Assembly: GCF_014198245.1 (NCBI RefSeq)
Contig: NZ_JACIHE010000024.1
Coordinates: 35,981-99,980 of the forward strand
Length of the DNA stretch: 64,000 nucleotides
DNA from: Bradyrhizobium sp. cir1
GTDB taxonomy: Bacteria; Pseudomonadota; Alphaproteobacteria; Rhizobiales; Xanthobacteraceae
Direction: 5' to 3'
In this document: positions 48,641 to 56,424 of the stretch, piece after piece
Numbering within the stretch: the first letter of the stretch is position 1
Layout: every line of letters starts with the position of its first letter
Position numbers and translations under genes: made by a program
Notes under the pieces: model-generated
What the model saw: only the letters and a program-made list of their open reading frames with translations
What the model was told of the DNA's origin: nothing
Database searches by the model: none

Positions 48641-50002
48641 ATGAGATCGATGCTTGCGGCAACACTGATGTTGGCGGCCGCCACAGGCGCGCACGCCCAG
48701 ATGACGGCGCCGCAGGTCCCCGGCACCAAGCCGAAGCCGGTCCAGACTGTTCCAGTCCGCCCGCCGGCAGTCCAGACGGCGTCGGAAACCGCCGATGCCA
48801 TGGCGCAGGCCGAGCGGCTGTCGCTACAGTCCGACCTTGCCTGGGTCGGCCAATATAACGGCGCCATCACCGGCGACGTCAGCGAGCGCATGGTCAACGC
48901 CATCAAGGAATACCAGAAGGCCAAGGGCGGCAAGCCCACGGGCGTGCTCAATCCGCAGGAGCGCGCCGCGCTCGCCGATACCGCAAGGCGGAAGCAGGAC
49001 GGCGTCGGCTGGAAGATCGTGATGGAGCCGACCAGCGGCGCGCGGCTCGGCATTCCCTCAAAGCTGGTGCCGCAGCAAGCGAGCGACGCCAACGGCTCGA
49101 AATGGACCTCGCCGACTGGAACCGTGCAGGTGCTGCTCAGCCGCCGCAAGGAGGCGAGCCCGACCACCGCGAAGCTCGCGGATGCGGAGAAGAAGGAGCC
49201 CGCCGGCCGCAAGGTCGACTACACCGTGGTGAAGCCCGACTTCTTCGTGCTGTCGGGATTGCAGGGCCTGAAAAAATTCTACGTGCGCGGCACCTTCAGA
49301 GGCGATGAGGTCCGCATCATGACGATCCTCTACGACCAGGCGATGGAGAACACGGTCGAGCCGATCGTGATCGCGATGTCGAGCGCATTCAACGCATTTC
49401 CGTCCACCCCGATGGCCGGGCCGCCGCCGCGCAAGAATGTCGAATACGGCACCGGCATCGTCGTCAGCGACGACGGCGCGATTCTGGCCGACCGCCTCGT
49501 CACCGACAGCTGCCTTGCGATCACCATCGCAGGCTTCGGCAGCGCCGACCGCCTCGCCGAGGATAAGGAGCACGATCTCGCGCTGCTGCACATCTACGGC
49601 GCGCGCGGCCTGAAACCGCTCAGCCTCATCGGCGGCGGGGTGAAGACGAGTGTCGATGTCGTCGGTATCGCCGATCCCCAGAGCCAGGGCGGCGCGGCCG
49701 GAATATCGAGCGTCAAGGGCGCGCTGGCGCCGGTCACATCAAGCGATTCCGCATTGTCGCCGCCACCGGCGGTCGGGTTTTCCGGGGGCCCCGCGATCGA
49801 CGGCGACGGCAAGTTCGCCGGTGTCGCATTGCTGAAGCCGGCAATGGTCGCGGGCCCCGCGTCAGCAGTGCCGGCCTCGCAGGCCGTGATGGTCTCGGCG
49901 GAAGCGGTGCGCGATTTCCTCAAGGCGAACGGCGTCAGCGCGAACGGCACGTCGATGGATGCGAAAGCCGCGGTCGTGCGCGTGATCTGCGTGCGGAAGT
50001 AA
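48641..50002 (+). CDS. Secreted protein with peptidoglycan-binding-like and degenerate trypsin-like domains
   Basis: MRSMLAATLMLAAATGAHAQ is a signal peptide. A peptidoglycan-binding-like helical segment follows at about residues 50-115 (YNGAITGDVSERMVNAIKEYQ), then a linker, then a trypsin-like beta-barrel at about 275-430. In the latter, Asp312 (DLALLHI) and Ser381 (GFSGGPAI) fit the catalytic pattern. The His expected in a TNxHVV-like motif is Leu in ILADRLVT, so it may be inactive. Length is 453 aa from ATG48641; ATGs upstream at 48578 and 48596 are possible. Role unknown. Confidence 0.7.
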   Translation: MRSMLAATLMLAAATGAHAQMTAPQVPGTKPKPVQTVPVRPPAVQTASETADAMAQAERLSLQSDLAWVGQYNGAITGDVSERMVNAIKEYQKAKGGKPTGVLNPQERAALADTARRKQDGVGWKIVMEPTSGARLGIPSKLVPQQASDANGSKWTSPTGTVQVLLSRRKEASPTTAKLADAEKKEPAGRKVDYTVVKPDFFVLSGLQGLKKFYVRGTFRGDEVRIMTILYDQAMENTVEPIVIAMSSAFNAFPSTPMAGPPPRKNVEYGTGIVVSDDGAILADRLVTDSCLAITIAGFGSADRLAEDKEHDLALLHIYGARGLKPLSLIGGGVKTSVDVVGIADPQSQGGAAGISSVKGALAPVTSSDSALSPPPAVGFSGGPAIDGDGKFAGVALLKPAMVAGPASAVPASQAVMVSAEAVRDFLKANGVSANGTSMDAKAAVVRVICVRK

Positions 50003-50004
50003 TT

Positions 50005-50142
50005 CTCGTGTCCCGGACGCGCTGCAACGCGCTTGCGTTGCTGCGCAGAGCAGGGACCCATGCATCCAAAGTTCGCGCAAGAAATTCTGGGCCCCGGCTC
50101 AGCAGCGCATTACTCCGTACTGCGCTGCGTCCGGGGCACGAG
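50005..50142. repeat. Dispersed palindromic repeat, family CTCGTGTCCCGGACGC
   Basis: CTCGTGTCCCGGACGC (50005-50020) and GCGTCCGGGGCACGAG (50127-50142) match as inverted copies with one mismatch. Inner parts have GCTGCGCAGAGCAGGGACCC and GGGCCCCGGCTC. It fills the convergent gap before the gamma-glutamyltransferase gene. Confidence 0.75.
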
Positions 50143-50144
50143 AG

Positions 50145-51824
50145 CTAGCTCAGCCTGAACCTCACCCCGCTCTTCGCGAGCCCTCCCGAAATCCCCACCG
50201 GCGTGCCGTCGGCGCGCCAGCAGGCGGCGCCGGTCATGGTGCCGTCGTCGTGGAAGGCAATCGCATTCATGCCGCCGGCGACCGTTGCGACGGGCTGCAC
50301 CTTGTGCCCGAGCGCCGCGAGCTTCACACGCACGCTCTCCGGCACCTTCTGCTCGACCTCGAGCGCGTTGCCCTCGGTCCAGACCCGTGGCGCCTCCACC
50401 GCTTCCTGCAGGCTCATGCCGTGATCGATCAAATTGACCAGCGCCTGCATCGCACTCGGGAAGATGCGTTTTCCCCCGGGCAGTCCCAGCGCATAGCGCA
50501 GCTTGCCGCCATTCAGCGCCATCATCGGCGACATCGAGGTCGTCACGCGCTTGCCCGGCGCCAGCGACAGCGCGTGGCCCGGACGCGGATCGAACAGGTT
50601 CATGTAGTTGTTGGCGATGGCCCCTAAGCCCGGGATCATGATCTTGGCGCCGAACAGATTGTTGATGGTCTGCGTGGTCGCCACCACATTGCCGAAGCTA
50701 TCCGCCGCGGTCATGTGCGTGGTGTGCGCGCCCTCGAGCTGCGACACACCGGCACCCCAGGCCTGCGCCCGTGCCGGATCGATCGCGCGGCGGCGCTCCT
50801 CGGCATAGGCCTTCGAGGTCAGCTTCTCCACGGGCACGCCGACATAATCAGGATCGCCGCTCGCCGCAGCGCGGTCCGCGAAGGCGATCTTCAGGACCTC
50901 GGCGAGATAGTGGATGGTCTCTGATGTGCCGAACCCGAGGGCTTCGATGTCGTAGCCTTCCAGGATGTTCAGCATCTGCGCGATATGCACGCCGGACGCC
51001 GCGGGCGGCGGCGGGACCAGGATGGTCCAGCCGCGATAGTCGGCGCGGATCGGCTGCCGCTCGACGGTCTTGTAGCCGGTGAGATCGTTGCGGCGGATGA
51101 AGCCGCCGGTCTTCTCCATGTAGTCCACGAGGATGTCGCCGAGCGGCCCCTCATAAAGAGTCTTCTCGCCGTGGTCGGCGATGTAACGAAGCGTCTCGGC
51201 ATATTCTGATTGCACCACGCGCTCGCCGACTTTCAGCGGCTCGCCATCAGGAAGAAAGACCGCCGCGATCGGCTTGTCCTTGCGCATCTCGGCGGCACAC
51301 TCGCTGATGCATTCGTGCAAGTAGGGCGTCGTCGCATAACCGCGCGCGGCATGCTTTATTGCGGACTGCATCACGTCGGCGAGACTCATGGTGCCAAACC
51401 TTTGCAGCGTCTCGCACCAGGCCTTCAGCGAACCCGGCACCGCGACGGCCTTCGGGCCGTTGAGATTCTCGTTGCCGACGGTGTCGAACACATCATGCGC
51501 CGAGCCAGGCCTGGAGGTGTAGCTGGTGTCGCGCACCGCCGATGGCACCGTGCTCTGGCCGTCGATGAAGCGATGGCTGCCGTCGGCGAGCCGGATATGC
51601 GCCATGCCGCCGCCGATGATGCCGACCATCATCGGCTCGACCACGGTCAGCGCGAACAGGGTTGCGATCGCGGCATCGATGGCGTTACCGCCGGCCGCTA
51701 GCATCTCGGCGCCGGCGCTGGAGGCGAGCGGATGGTTGCTGACCACCATGCCGCGACTCGAGATCGCCGGCATCTTCTGGCAGTCAAAGGTGGTTGCCGT
51801 TCGGTCGCGCCAGTTGCCGCTCAT
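50145..51824 (-). CDS. ggt: Gamma-glutamyltransferase
   Basis: Ntn-hydrolase family enzyme that cleaves glutathione and gamma-glutamyl amides. It autoprocesses at the Thr of TTHMTAAD (Thr368), and the large subunit includes GGNAIDAAIATLF and GIIGGGMA. The small subunit has GLPGGKRIFPS. Length is 559 aa from ATG51824. No signal peptide is visible, whereas many GGTs are periplasmic, so it may be cytoplasmic or the start may be elsewhere (the frame is open to 51872). Specificity is uncertain; relatives include cephalosporin acylase-like enzymes. Confidence 0.87.
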   Translation of the reverse strand: MSGNWRDRTATTFDCQKMPAISSRGMVVSNHPLASSAGAEMLAAGGNAIDAAIATLFALTVVEPMMVGIIGGGMAHIRLADGSHRFIDGQSTVPSAVRDTSYTSRPGSAHDVFDTVGNENLNGPKAVAVPGSLKAWCETLQRFGTMSLADVMQSAIKHAARGYATTPYLHECISECAAEMRKDKPIAAVFLPDGEPLKVGERVVQSEYAETLRYIADHGEKTLYEGPLGDILVDYMEKTGGFIRRNDLTGYKTVERQPIRADYRGWTILVPPPPAASGVHIAQMLNILEGYDIEALGFGTSETIHYLAEVLKIAFADRAAASGDPDYVGVPVEKLTSKAYAEERRRAIDPARAQAWGAGVSQLEGAHTTHMTAADSFGNVVATTQTINNLFGAKIMIPGLGAIANNYMNLFDPRPGHALSLAPGKRVTTSMSPMMALNGGKLRYALGLPGGKRIFPSAMQALVNLIDHGMSLQEAVEAPRVWTEGNALEVEQKVPESVRVKLAALGHKVQPVATVAGGMNAIAFHDDGTMTGAACWRADGTPVGISGGLAKSGVRFRLS

Positions 51825-52064
51825 CTCGCCGGCCCTTTCTATTTGCGGTGGCGAGCACATCATACGTACCACTACGGGTCCAGTATTGGTACGGATTAGC
51901 TGGCATTCCCGATTCCGCCATCATCGTTACCGTTGATTCGGACATCCGCGGTCCCCTTTGGATCGGGCAGGGCACGTCCTGAGCGAGAAGAGCTCAGCAT
52001 CCAGAAGCGATGCACGTTCGCCTGGCGTATCCCTGACCCAGCACTCCAAAGGATTGAACTTCAA

Positions 52065-52808
52065 ATGCATACGATCGTACTGGCCACCCAAAAGGGCGGC
52101 AGCGGCAAGAGCACGCTCGCCATCGGCCTCGCGCTGGCAGCGAAGCAGGCCGGCTTCACCGTCCGCCTGATCGAGACCGACCCGCAGGGCACCCTGTCCA
52201 ACTGGCAGCGCCGCCGCACCACCGACGATCTCGTGGTCGAGCCGATCTATCACGCCGCCGACATCGCGCCGCGCCTGAAGATGCTCGCCGACAGCGGCCT
52301 GCAGCTTGCGATCGTCGACACCGCGGCCGGCCTTTCCGCCGCCACCACCGCCGCGATCCGCCATTCCGATCTTTGCCTGATCCCGGCCCGCCCGAGTGTC
52401 GCCGACATCGAGGCGACCGTCTCGACGCTGAGCGTCGCGCGCGCCTGGAAGCGCCCCTACAGCTTCGTGCTGAACCAGACGCCGATCCGCGGCCAGCGTA
52501 TCGACAACGCCGCGGGCGCGCTCGCCGAGGAAGCCGCGCTCGATCTCGCCGAGGTGCTCGCGCGTCCGCTGATCGCGATGCGCAACGACCACCAGGATTC
52601 ACTCGCCAACGGCCTCGCGGTCAGCGAATTCGCGCCGAACGGCAAATCGGCTGACGAGATCCGCGGCCTCTGGCGCTGGATCGAGACCCGGCTCGAGCTC
52701 GAAGCCGCGACCAATGTCCCGATCGACCAGGTCATGTCGGCTACGGACGGCATGCTGCATGGCGCCGCCGAGCTTGCTGTAGACGAGACCACGACCCTGG
52801 CGTCCTGA
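52065..52808 (+). CDS. ParA-family ATPase without a ParB partner
   Basis: A 247-aa deviant Walker A ATPase. ATQKGGSGKSTLAIGLA carries the signature Lys of ParA/MinD. LIETDPQGTLSNW follows as the second conserved segment, and VDTAAGLS is the Walker B region. It has no N-terminal DNA-binding extension and no parB-like gene follows, so it is an orphan. It may place a protein complex or polar structure, or be a plasmid-type relic. Start ATG52065 is preferred; the open frame to 51933 is not conserved-looking. Confidence 0.85.
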   Translation: MHTIVLATQKGGSGKSTLAIGLALAAKQAGFTVRLIETDPQGTLSNWQRRRTTDDLVVEPIYHAADIAPRLKMLADSGLQLAIVDTAAGLSAATTAAIRHSDLCLIPARPSVADIEATVSTLSVARAWKRPYSFVLNQTPIRGQRIDNAAGALAEEAALDLAEVLARPLIAMRNDHQDSLANGLAVSEFAPNGKSADEIRGLWRWIETRLELEAATNVPIDQVMSATDGMLHGAAELAVDETTTLAS

Positions 52809-52861
52809 GCGGGGCGATCACTCGGACGACAGCCGGCCCTTCTCCATCCGGAAGGGCCCCA

Positions 52862-53017
52862 GCGACGAAGCAATCCGGCCACCAGCCCGCCCGGATTGCT
52901 TCGCTTCGCGGTTCTTGAAGACTCTGTTCGCCGTCATTGCGAGGAGCCCTTGCGACGAAGCAATCCAGACTGCCGCCGCGGAGGGATTCTGGATTGCTTC
53001 GCTGCGCTCGCAATGAC
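52862..53017. repeat. Two tandem palindromic repeats, family GAAGCAATCC
   Basis: A first hairpin at 52862-52910 has GCGACGAAGCAATCCGG and CCGGATTGCTTCGCTTCGC. A second at 52935-53017 has CGTCATTGCGAGGAGC, GAAGCAATCCAGA, TCTGGATTGCTTC and GCGCTCGCAATGACG, matching the copy at 2441-2562. They lie between the ParA gene and mutM. Confidence 0.8.
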
Positions 53018-53072
53018 GCGCGTGGTGGGATCGCCGCCGAGACTCACGGCCTCTCGACGGCAGGCCTGATGC

Positions 53073-53954
53073 TCACTTCTGACATTTCGGGCACCAAAAG
53101 GTCGACCGGCCGTTCTGAGTGAAGCGCTTGACCGTGCCGCCGCAGCGCGGCGTCGTGCACTGTTCGCCCTCGCGGTCATAGACCTTGAACGAATGCTGGA
53201 AATAGCCGAGCTCGCCTGAGGTCTGGCGGTGGTCACGCAGCGACGAGCCGCCGGCCTTGATCGCGTCGTTCAGCACGGTGTGGATCGCACCGACCAAACG
53301 CTTCGCATGATCCGTCGCCTCGCCCTTCTTCGCCGACAACGTCGCAGCAATGCGCCGCGGCGACAGATGCGAGCGGTGCAGCGCCTCGCAGACATAGATG
53401 TTGCCGAGCCCGGCGACGACGCGCTGGTCGAGCAGCGCGGCCTTCAGGCTGGTGGTCTTGCCTTCACAGGAGCCCGCCAGCATCGCGGCGTCGAACTCGT
53501 TGCCGAGCGGCTCGGGTCCGAGCCCGCGCAGCAGCGGCTCATCCTCGATCGCATTGCGCGCGATCACTTTCATGTAACCGAAACGGCGCGGATCGTTGAA
53601 GACGATGTCGGCGCCGGAGGACATCCGAAACAGCACGTGGTCATGCGCTGAATCCTTGGCCTTCGGATAGTGAAACTCGCCGGGCACCGTGCCGTTGTCC
53701 GGCTTGATGACGCGGAACGAGCCCGACATGCCCAGATGCATCAGCAGCACGTCGCCGGAGGCGAGATCGGCCATGAGATATTTTGCACGGCGGCCAAGCC
53801 CCGTGACGACCTGGCCCTGGAGCCGGGCCACGAAGTCCGGTTGGAAGGGGAAGCGCAGGTCCGGCCGGCGGGCCTCCGCATTGAGGATTTTCGCACCCTC
53901 CATGACGGGCTGAAGGCCGCGGCGGACGGTCTCAACTTCGGGCAATTCAGGCAT
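53073..53954 (-). CDS. mutM: Formamidopyrimidine-DNA glycosylase MutM
   Basis: Base-excision repair enzyme removing 8-oxoguanine and FaPy lesions. The mature N-terminus begins PELPEVETVRRGL with catalytic Pro and Glu. The C-terminal zinc finger has Cx4C (CTTPRC) and CPKC, a spacing variant common in alphaproteobacteria. Length is 293 aa. It is divergent from ubiE, the usual arrangement in this group, with 81 bp between them. Confidence 0.96.
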   Translation of the reverse strand: MPELPEVETVRRGLQPVMEGAKILNAEARRPDLRFPFQPDFVARLQGQVVTGLGRRAKYLMADLASGDVLLMHLGMSGSFRVIKPDNGTVPGEFHYPKAKDSAHDHVLFRMSSGADIVFNDPRRFGYMKVIARNAIEDEPLLRGLGPEPLGNEFDAAMLAGSCEGKTTSLKAALLDQRVVAGLGNIYVCEALHRSHLSPRRIAATLSAKKGEATDHAKRLVGAIHTVLNDAIKAGGSSLRDHRQTSGELGYFQHSFKVYDREGEQCTTPRCGGTVKRFTQNGRSTFWCPKCQK

Positions 53955-54035
53955 GGTCGGGCATTCACCTTATGAGGGCGGTGTGATAGCGCCATTGCGG
54001 CGGGCGCGCTATGGTCCGCCTCGTGGAGTAGAGTA

Positions 54036-54797
54036 ATGGATCGGCCGGGCGAAACCACGCATTTTGGCTTCAAAGACGTTCCCCTGGGGGACAAGCAGAC
54101 GCTGGTGAACGATGTGTTTCACAGCGTGGCGTCGCGCTATGACCTGATGAATGACCTGATGTCCGGTGGCCTGCACCGGGTCTGGAAGGACATCATGATC
54201 AACGCGCTGGACCCGCCGAGGAGCGACCGGCCGTTCGCCTTGCTCGACGTCGCCGGCGGCACCGGCGACATCTCGTTCCGCGCCGCCAAGGCCGCTGGCC
54301 CCGGCTTCCATGCCACGGTCTGCGACATCAATTCGGACATGCTCGCGGTGGGGCGCGAGCGCGCCGCCAAGCGCCATCTCGAGACCCAGGTCGATTTCGT
54401 CGAAGGCAATGCCGAAGCGCTCGGCTTCGCCGACCGCAGCTTCGACGCATACACGATCGCTTTCGGCATTCGCAACGTGCCGCGGATCGACCTTGCGCTG
54501 CGCGAGGCCTATCGCGTGCTGAGGCCCGGCAGCCGCTTCCTGTGCCTGGAATTCTCCACCGTCGAGATGCCCGGCCTCGACAAGCTCTATGATCTGTTCT
54601 CGTTCAAGGTGATCCCGCCGCTCGGCCGCATGGTCACGGGCGACGCCGAATCCTACCAATATCTCGTCGAATCGATCCGCAAGTTTCCGAAGCCTGCCGC
54701 CTTCGCCGACGTGATCCGCGAGGCCGGCTTTTCCCGCGTGAGCTGGCAGACACTCTCCGGCGGCATCGTCGCACTGCATTCGGGCTGGCGTTTGTGA
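54036..54797 (+). CDS. ubiE: Ubiquinone/menaquinone C-methyltransferase UbiE
   Basis: SAM-dependent methyltransferase in ubiquinone synthesis. The SAM-binding loop is LDVAGGTGDISFRAA, and the family signatures are SVASRYDLMNDLMSGGLHRVWK and NVPRIDLALREAYRVL. Length is 253 aa. Its TGA overlaps the ubiB GTG (GTGA), so the two are coupled. GGAG lies upstream of the ATG. It starts the ubiE-ubiB-coaBC-dut run. Confidence 0.95.
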   Translation: MDRPGETTHFGFKDVPLGDKQTLVNDVFHSVASRYDLMNDLMSGGLHRVWKDIMINALDPPRSDRPFALLDVAGGTGDISFRAAKAAGPGFHATVCDINSDMLAVGRERAAKRHLETQVDFVEGNAEALGFADRSFDAYTIAFGIRNVPRIDLALREAYRVLRPGSRFLCLEFSTVEMPGLDKLYDLFSFKVIPPLGRMVTGDAESYQYLVESIRKFPKPAAFADVIREAGFSRVSWQTLSGGIVALHSGWRL

Positions 54798-56368
54798 TCT
54801 CTGCTTTCACCCACATTGCGCGCCTCATCCGCGCCGCGTTCGTGTTTGCGCGCGAGGGCGTGTTCGGCTCTGTCGACCCGAGCCTCGTGCCGCCGCCCGG
54901 CCAGCTTGCGCTGAAGCTCGCGCGCATCGTCGAGAGGCGCGGCGTCAAGCACGGGCCGCGGATCTCGCGCGCGCTGACACGGATGGGCCCGGCCTATCTC
55001 AAGCTCGGTCAATTCCTGGCGACGCGGCCCGACGTGGTCGGCGTCATCATGGCGCGCGACCTCGAAAGCCTCCAGGACCGCCTGCCGCCGTTTTCGCAAG
55101 CCGAGGCGGAAGCCGCGATCACCACCTCGCTGGAGCGGCCGCTGAAGGACGTGTTCGCGAGCTTCGGCCCGCCGGTCGCGGCCGCCTCGATCGCGCAGGT
55201 GCATCGCGGCGAGGTGCTGCGCGACGGTATTCGCAGGCCGGTCGCGATCAAGGTGCTGCGGCCGAACGTCGCCGCGCGCTTCCGCCGCGACCTCTCCGAT
55301 TTCTTCTTCGTTGCGCACAAGGCGGAGGCCTATTCGTCCGAGGCGCGCCGGCTGCGGCTGATCGAGGTCATCAACACCATGTCGCGCTCGGTCGCGATGG
55401 AGATGGACCTGCGGCTCGAAGCAGCCGCGTTGTCCGAGATGGCGGAGAACACGCAGGGCGATCCCGATTTCCGCGTGCCGACCGTCGACTGGGACCGCAC
55501 CACGCACAACGTGCTGACGATGGAGTGGATCGACGGCATCGCGCTGAACGATCACAAGCGCCTTGCGGAGGCGCAGGTCGATTTGCCCGATCTCGGCCGC
55601 AAGGTGATCCAGAGCTTTCTGCGGCACGCATTGCGCGACGGCTACTTCCACGCCGACATGCATCCCGGCAATTTGTTCCTCGATGACGCCGGCCGCCTCG
55701 TTGCAGTCGATTTCGGCATCATGGGGCGGCTCGGAATGAAGGAGCGGCGCTTCCTCGCCGAGATCCTGCTCGGCTTCATCACCCGCGACTATCGCCGCGT
55801 GGCGGAAGTGCATTTCGAGGCAGGCTATGTGCCTGCGCATCACTCGGTCGAGAATTTCGCGCAAGCCATCCGCGCCATCGGTGAGCCCATTCACAACCGC
55901 ACCGCCGAGGAAATCTCGATGGCGCGGCTCTTGACGCTGCTGCTCGAGGTCACCGGCCTGTTCGACATGACGACGCGGCCCGAGCTGATCCTGCTGCAGA
56001 AGACCATGGTCGTGGTCGAGGGCGTGGCGCGCGGCTTCGATCCCCGGCTCGACATCTGGAAGGTCGCCGACCCCGTGGTGCGCGAATGGATCGAGCGCAA
56101 TCTCGGCCCGATCGGCCGCATCGAGGGTGCGCTTGCGGGGACGGGGGACATTGCGCGCGTGCTGATGCGCCTGCCGGAGATCGCCGAGCGCTCGGTGAAG
56201 GTCCTCGAGCAGCTCGAGACCATGACCCGGGAGGGGCTAAAGCTGTCGCCGGAGAGCATCGCGGCGATGGGCCGCAGCGAGGGCCGCAAGAACCGCGGGC
56301 GCACCGTGGCGCTCTGGATCATCGCTGCGACCTTTATCGGGATCCTGATCGCCGTCCGGAATCTGTGA
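54794..56368 (+). CDS. ubiB: UbiB, ABC1-type atypical kinase
   Basis: Membrane-associated kinase-like/ATPase protein required for ubiquinone synthesis. The KxGQ motif is LKLGQF, with the conserved Ala-rich loop AAASIAQVHR, EMDLRLEAAAL, and the catalytic-loop segment FHADMHPGNLF with VDFG following. Two C-terminal hydrophobic helices end with ALWIIAATFIGILIAV. Length is 524 aa. The GTG start overlaps ubiE by 4 bp. The stop lies inside a 21-bp palindrome (56364-56384). Confidence 0.94.
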   Translation: MISAFTHIARLIRAAFVFAREGVFGSVDPSLVPPPGQLALKLARIVERRGVKHGPRISRALTRMGPAYLKLGQFLATRPDVVGVIMARDLESLQDRLPPFSQAEAEAAITTSLERPLKDVFASFGPPVAAASIAQVHRGEVLRDGIRRPVAIKVLRPNVAARFRRDLSDFFFVAHKAEAYSSEARRLRLIEVINTMSRSVAMEMDLRLEAAALSEMAENTQGDPDFRVPTVDWDRTTHNVLTMEWIDGIALNDHKRLAEAQVDLPDLGRKVIQSFLRHALRDGYFHADMHPGNLFLDDAGRLVAVDFGIMGRLGMKERRFLAEILLGFITRDYRRVAEVHFEAGYVPAHHSVENFAQAIRAIGEPIHNRTAEEISMARLLTLLLEVTGLFDMTTRPELILLQKTMVVVEGVARGFDPRLDIWKVADPVVREWIERNLGPIGRIEGALAGTGDIARVLMRLPEIAERSVKVLEQLETMTREGLKLSPESIAAMGRSEGRKNRGRTVALWIIAATFIGILIAVRNL

Positions 56369-56384
56369 TTGCACTGCAATCACA
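56364..56384. promoter_or_regulatory. 21-bp perfect palindrome at the ubiB stop, upstream of coaBC
   Basis: TGTGATTGCA (56364-56373), C, TGCAATCACA (56375-56384). It overlaps the ubiB stop codon and lies 41 bp from the coaBC ATG. It is a candidate operator. An alternative is a chance palindrome or transcription-end hairpin, but there is no T-run. Confidence 0.6.
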
Positions 56385-56385
56385 C

Positions 56386-56408
56386 GAATGATAGCATCGA
56401 TATCATTC
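56386..56408. promoter_or_regulatory. Inverted repeat GAATGATA-N7-TATCATTC before coaBC
   Basis: GAATGATA (56386-56393) and TATCATTC (56401-56408) are perfect 8-bp inverted arms with a 7-nt spacer. The half-site contains TGATA/TATCA, which also forms the core of the FitA antitoxin site as I recall it (TGCTATCA/TGATAGCA). It ends 16 bp before the ATG of a gene that begins with a FitA-like domain. Confidence 0.65.
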
Positions 56409-56424
56409 CGTGCTGGAGGGCGTC

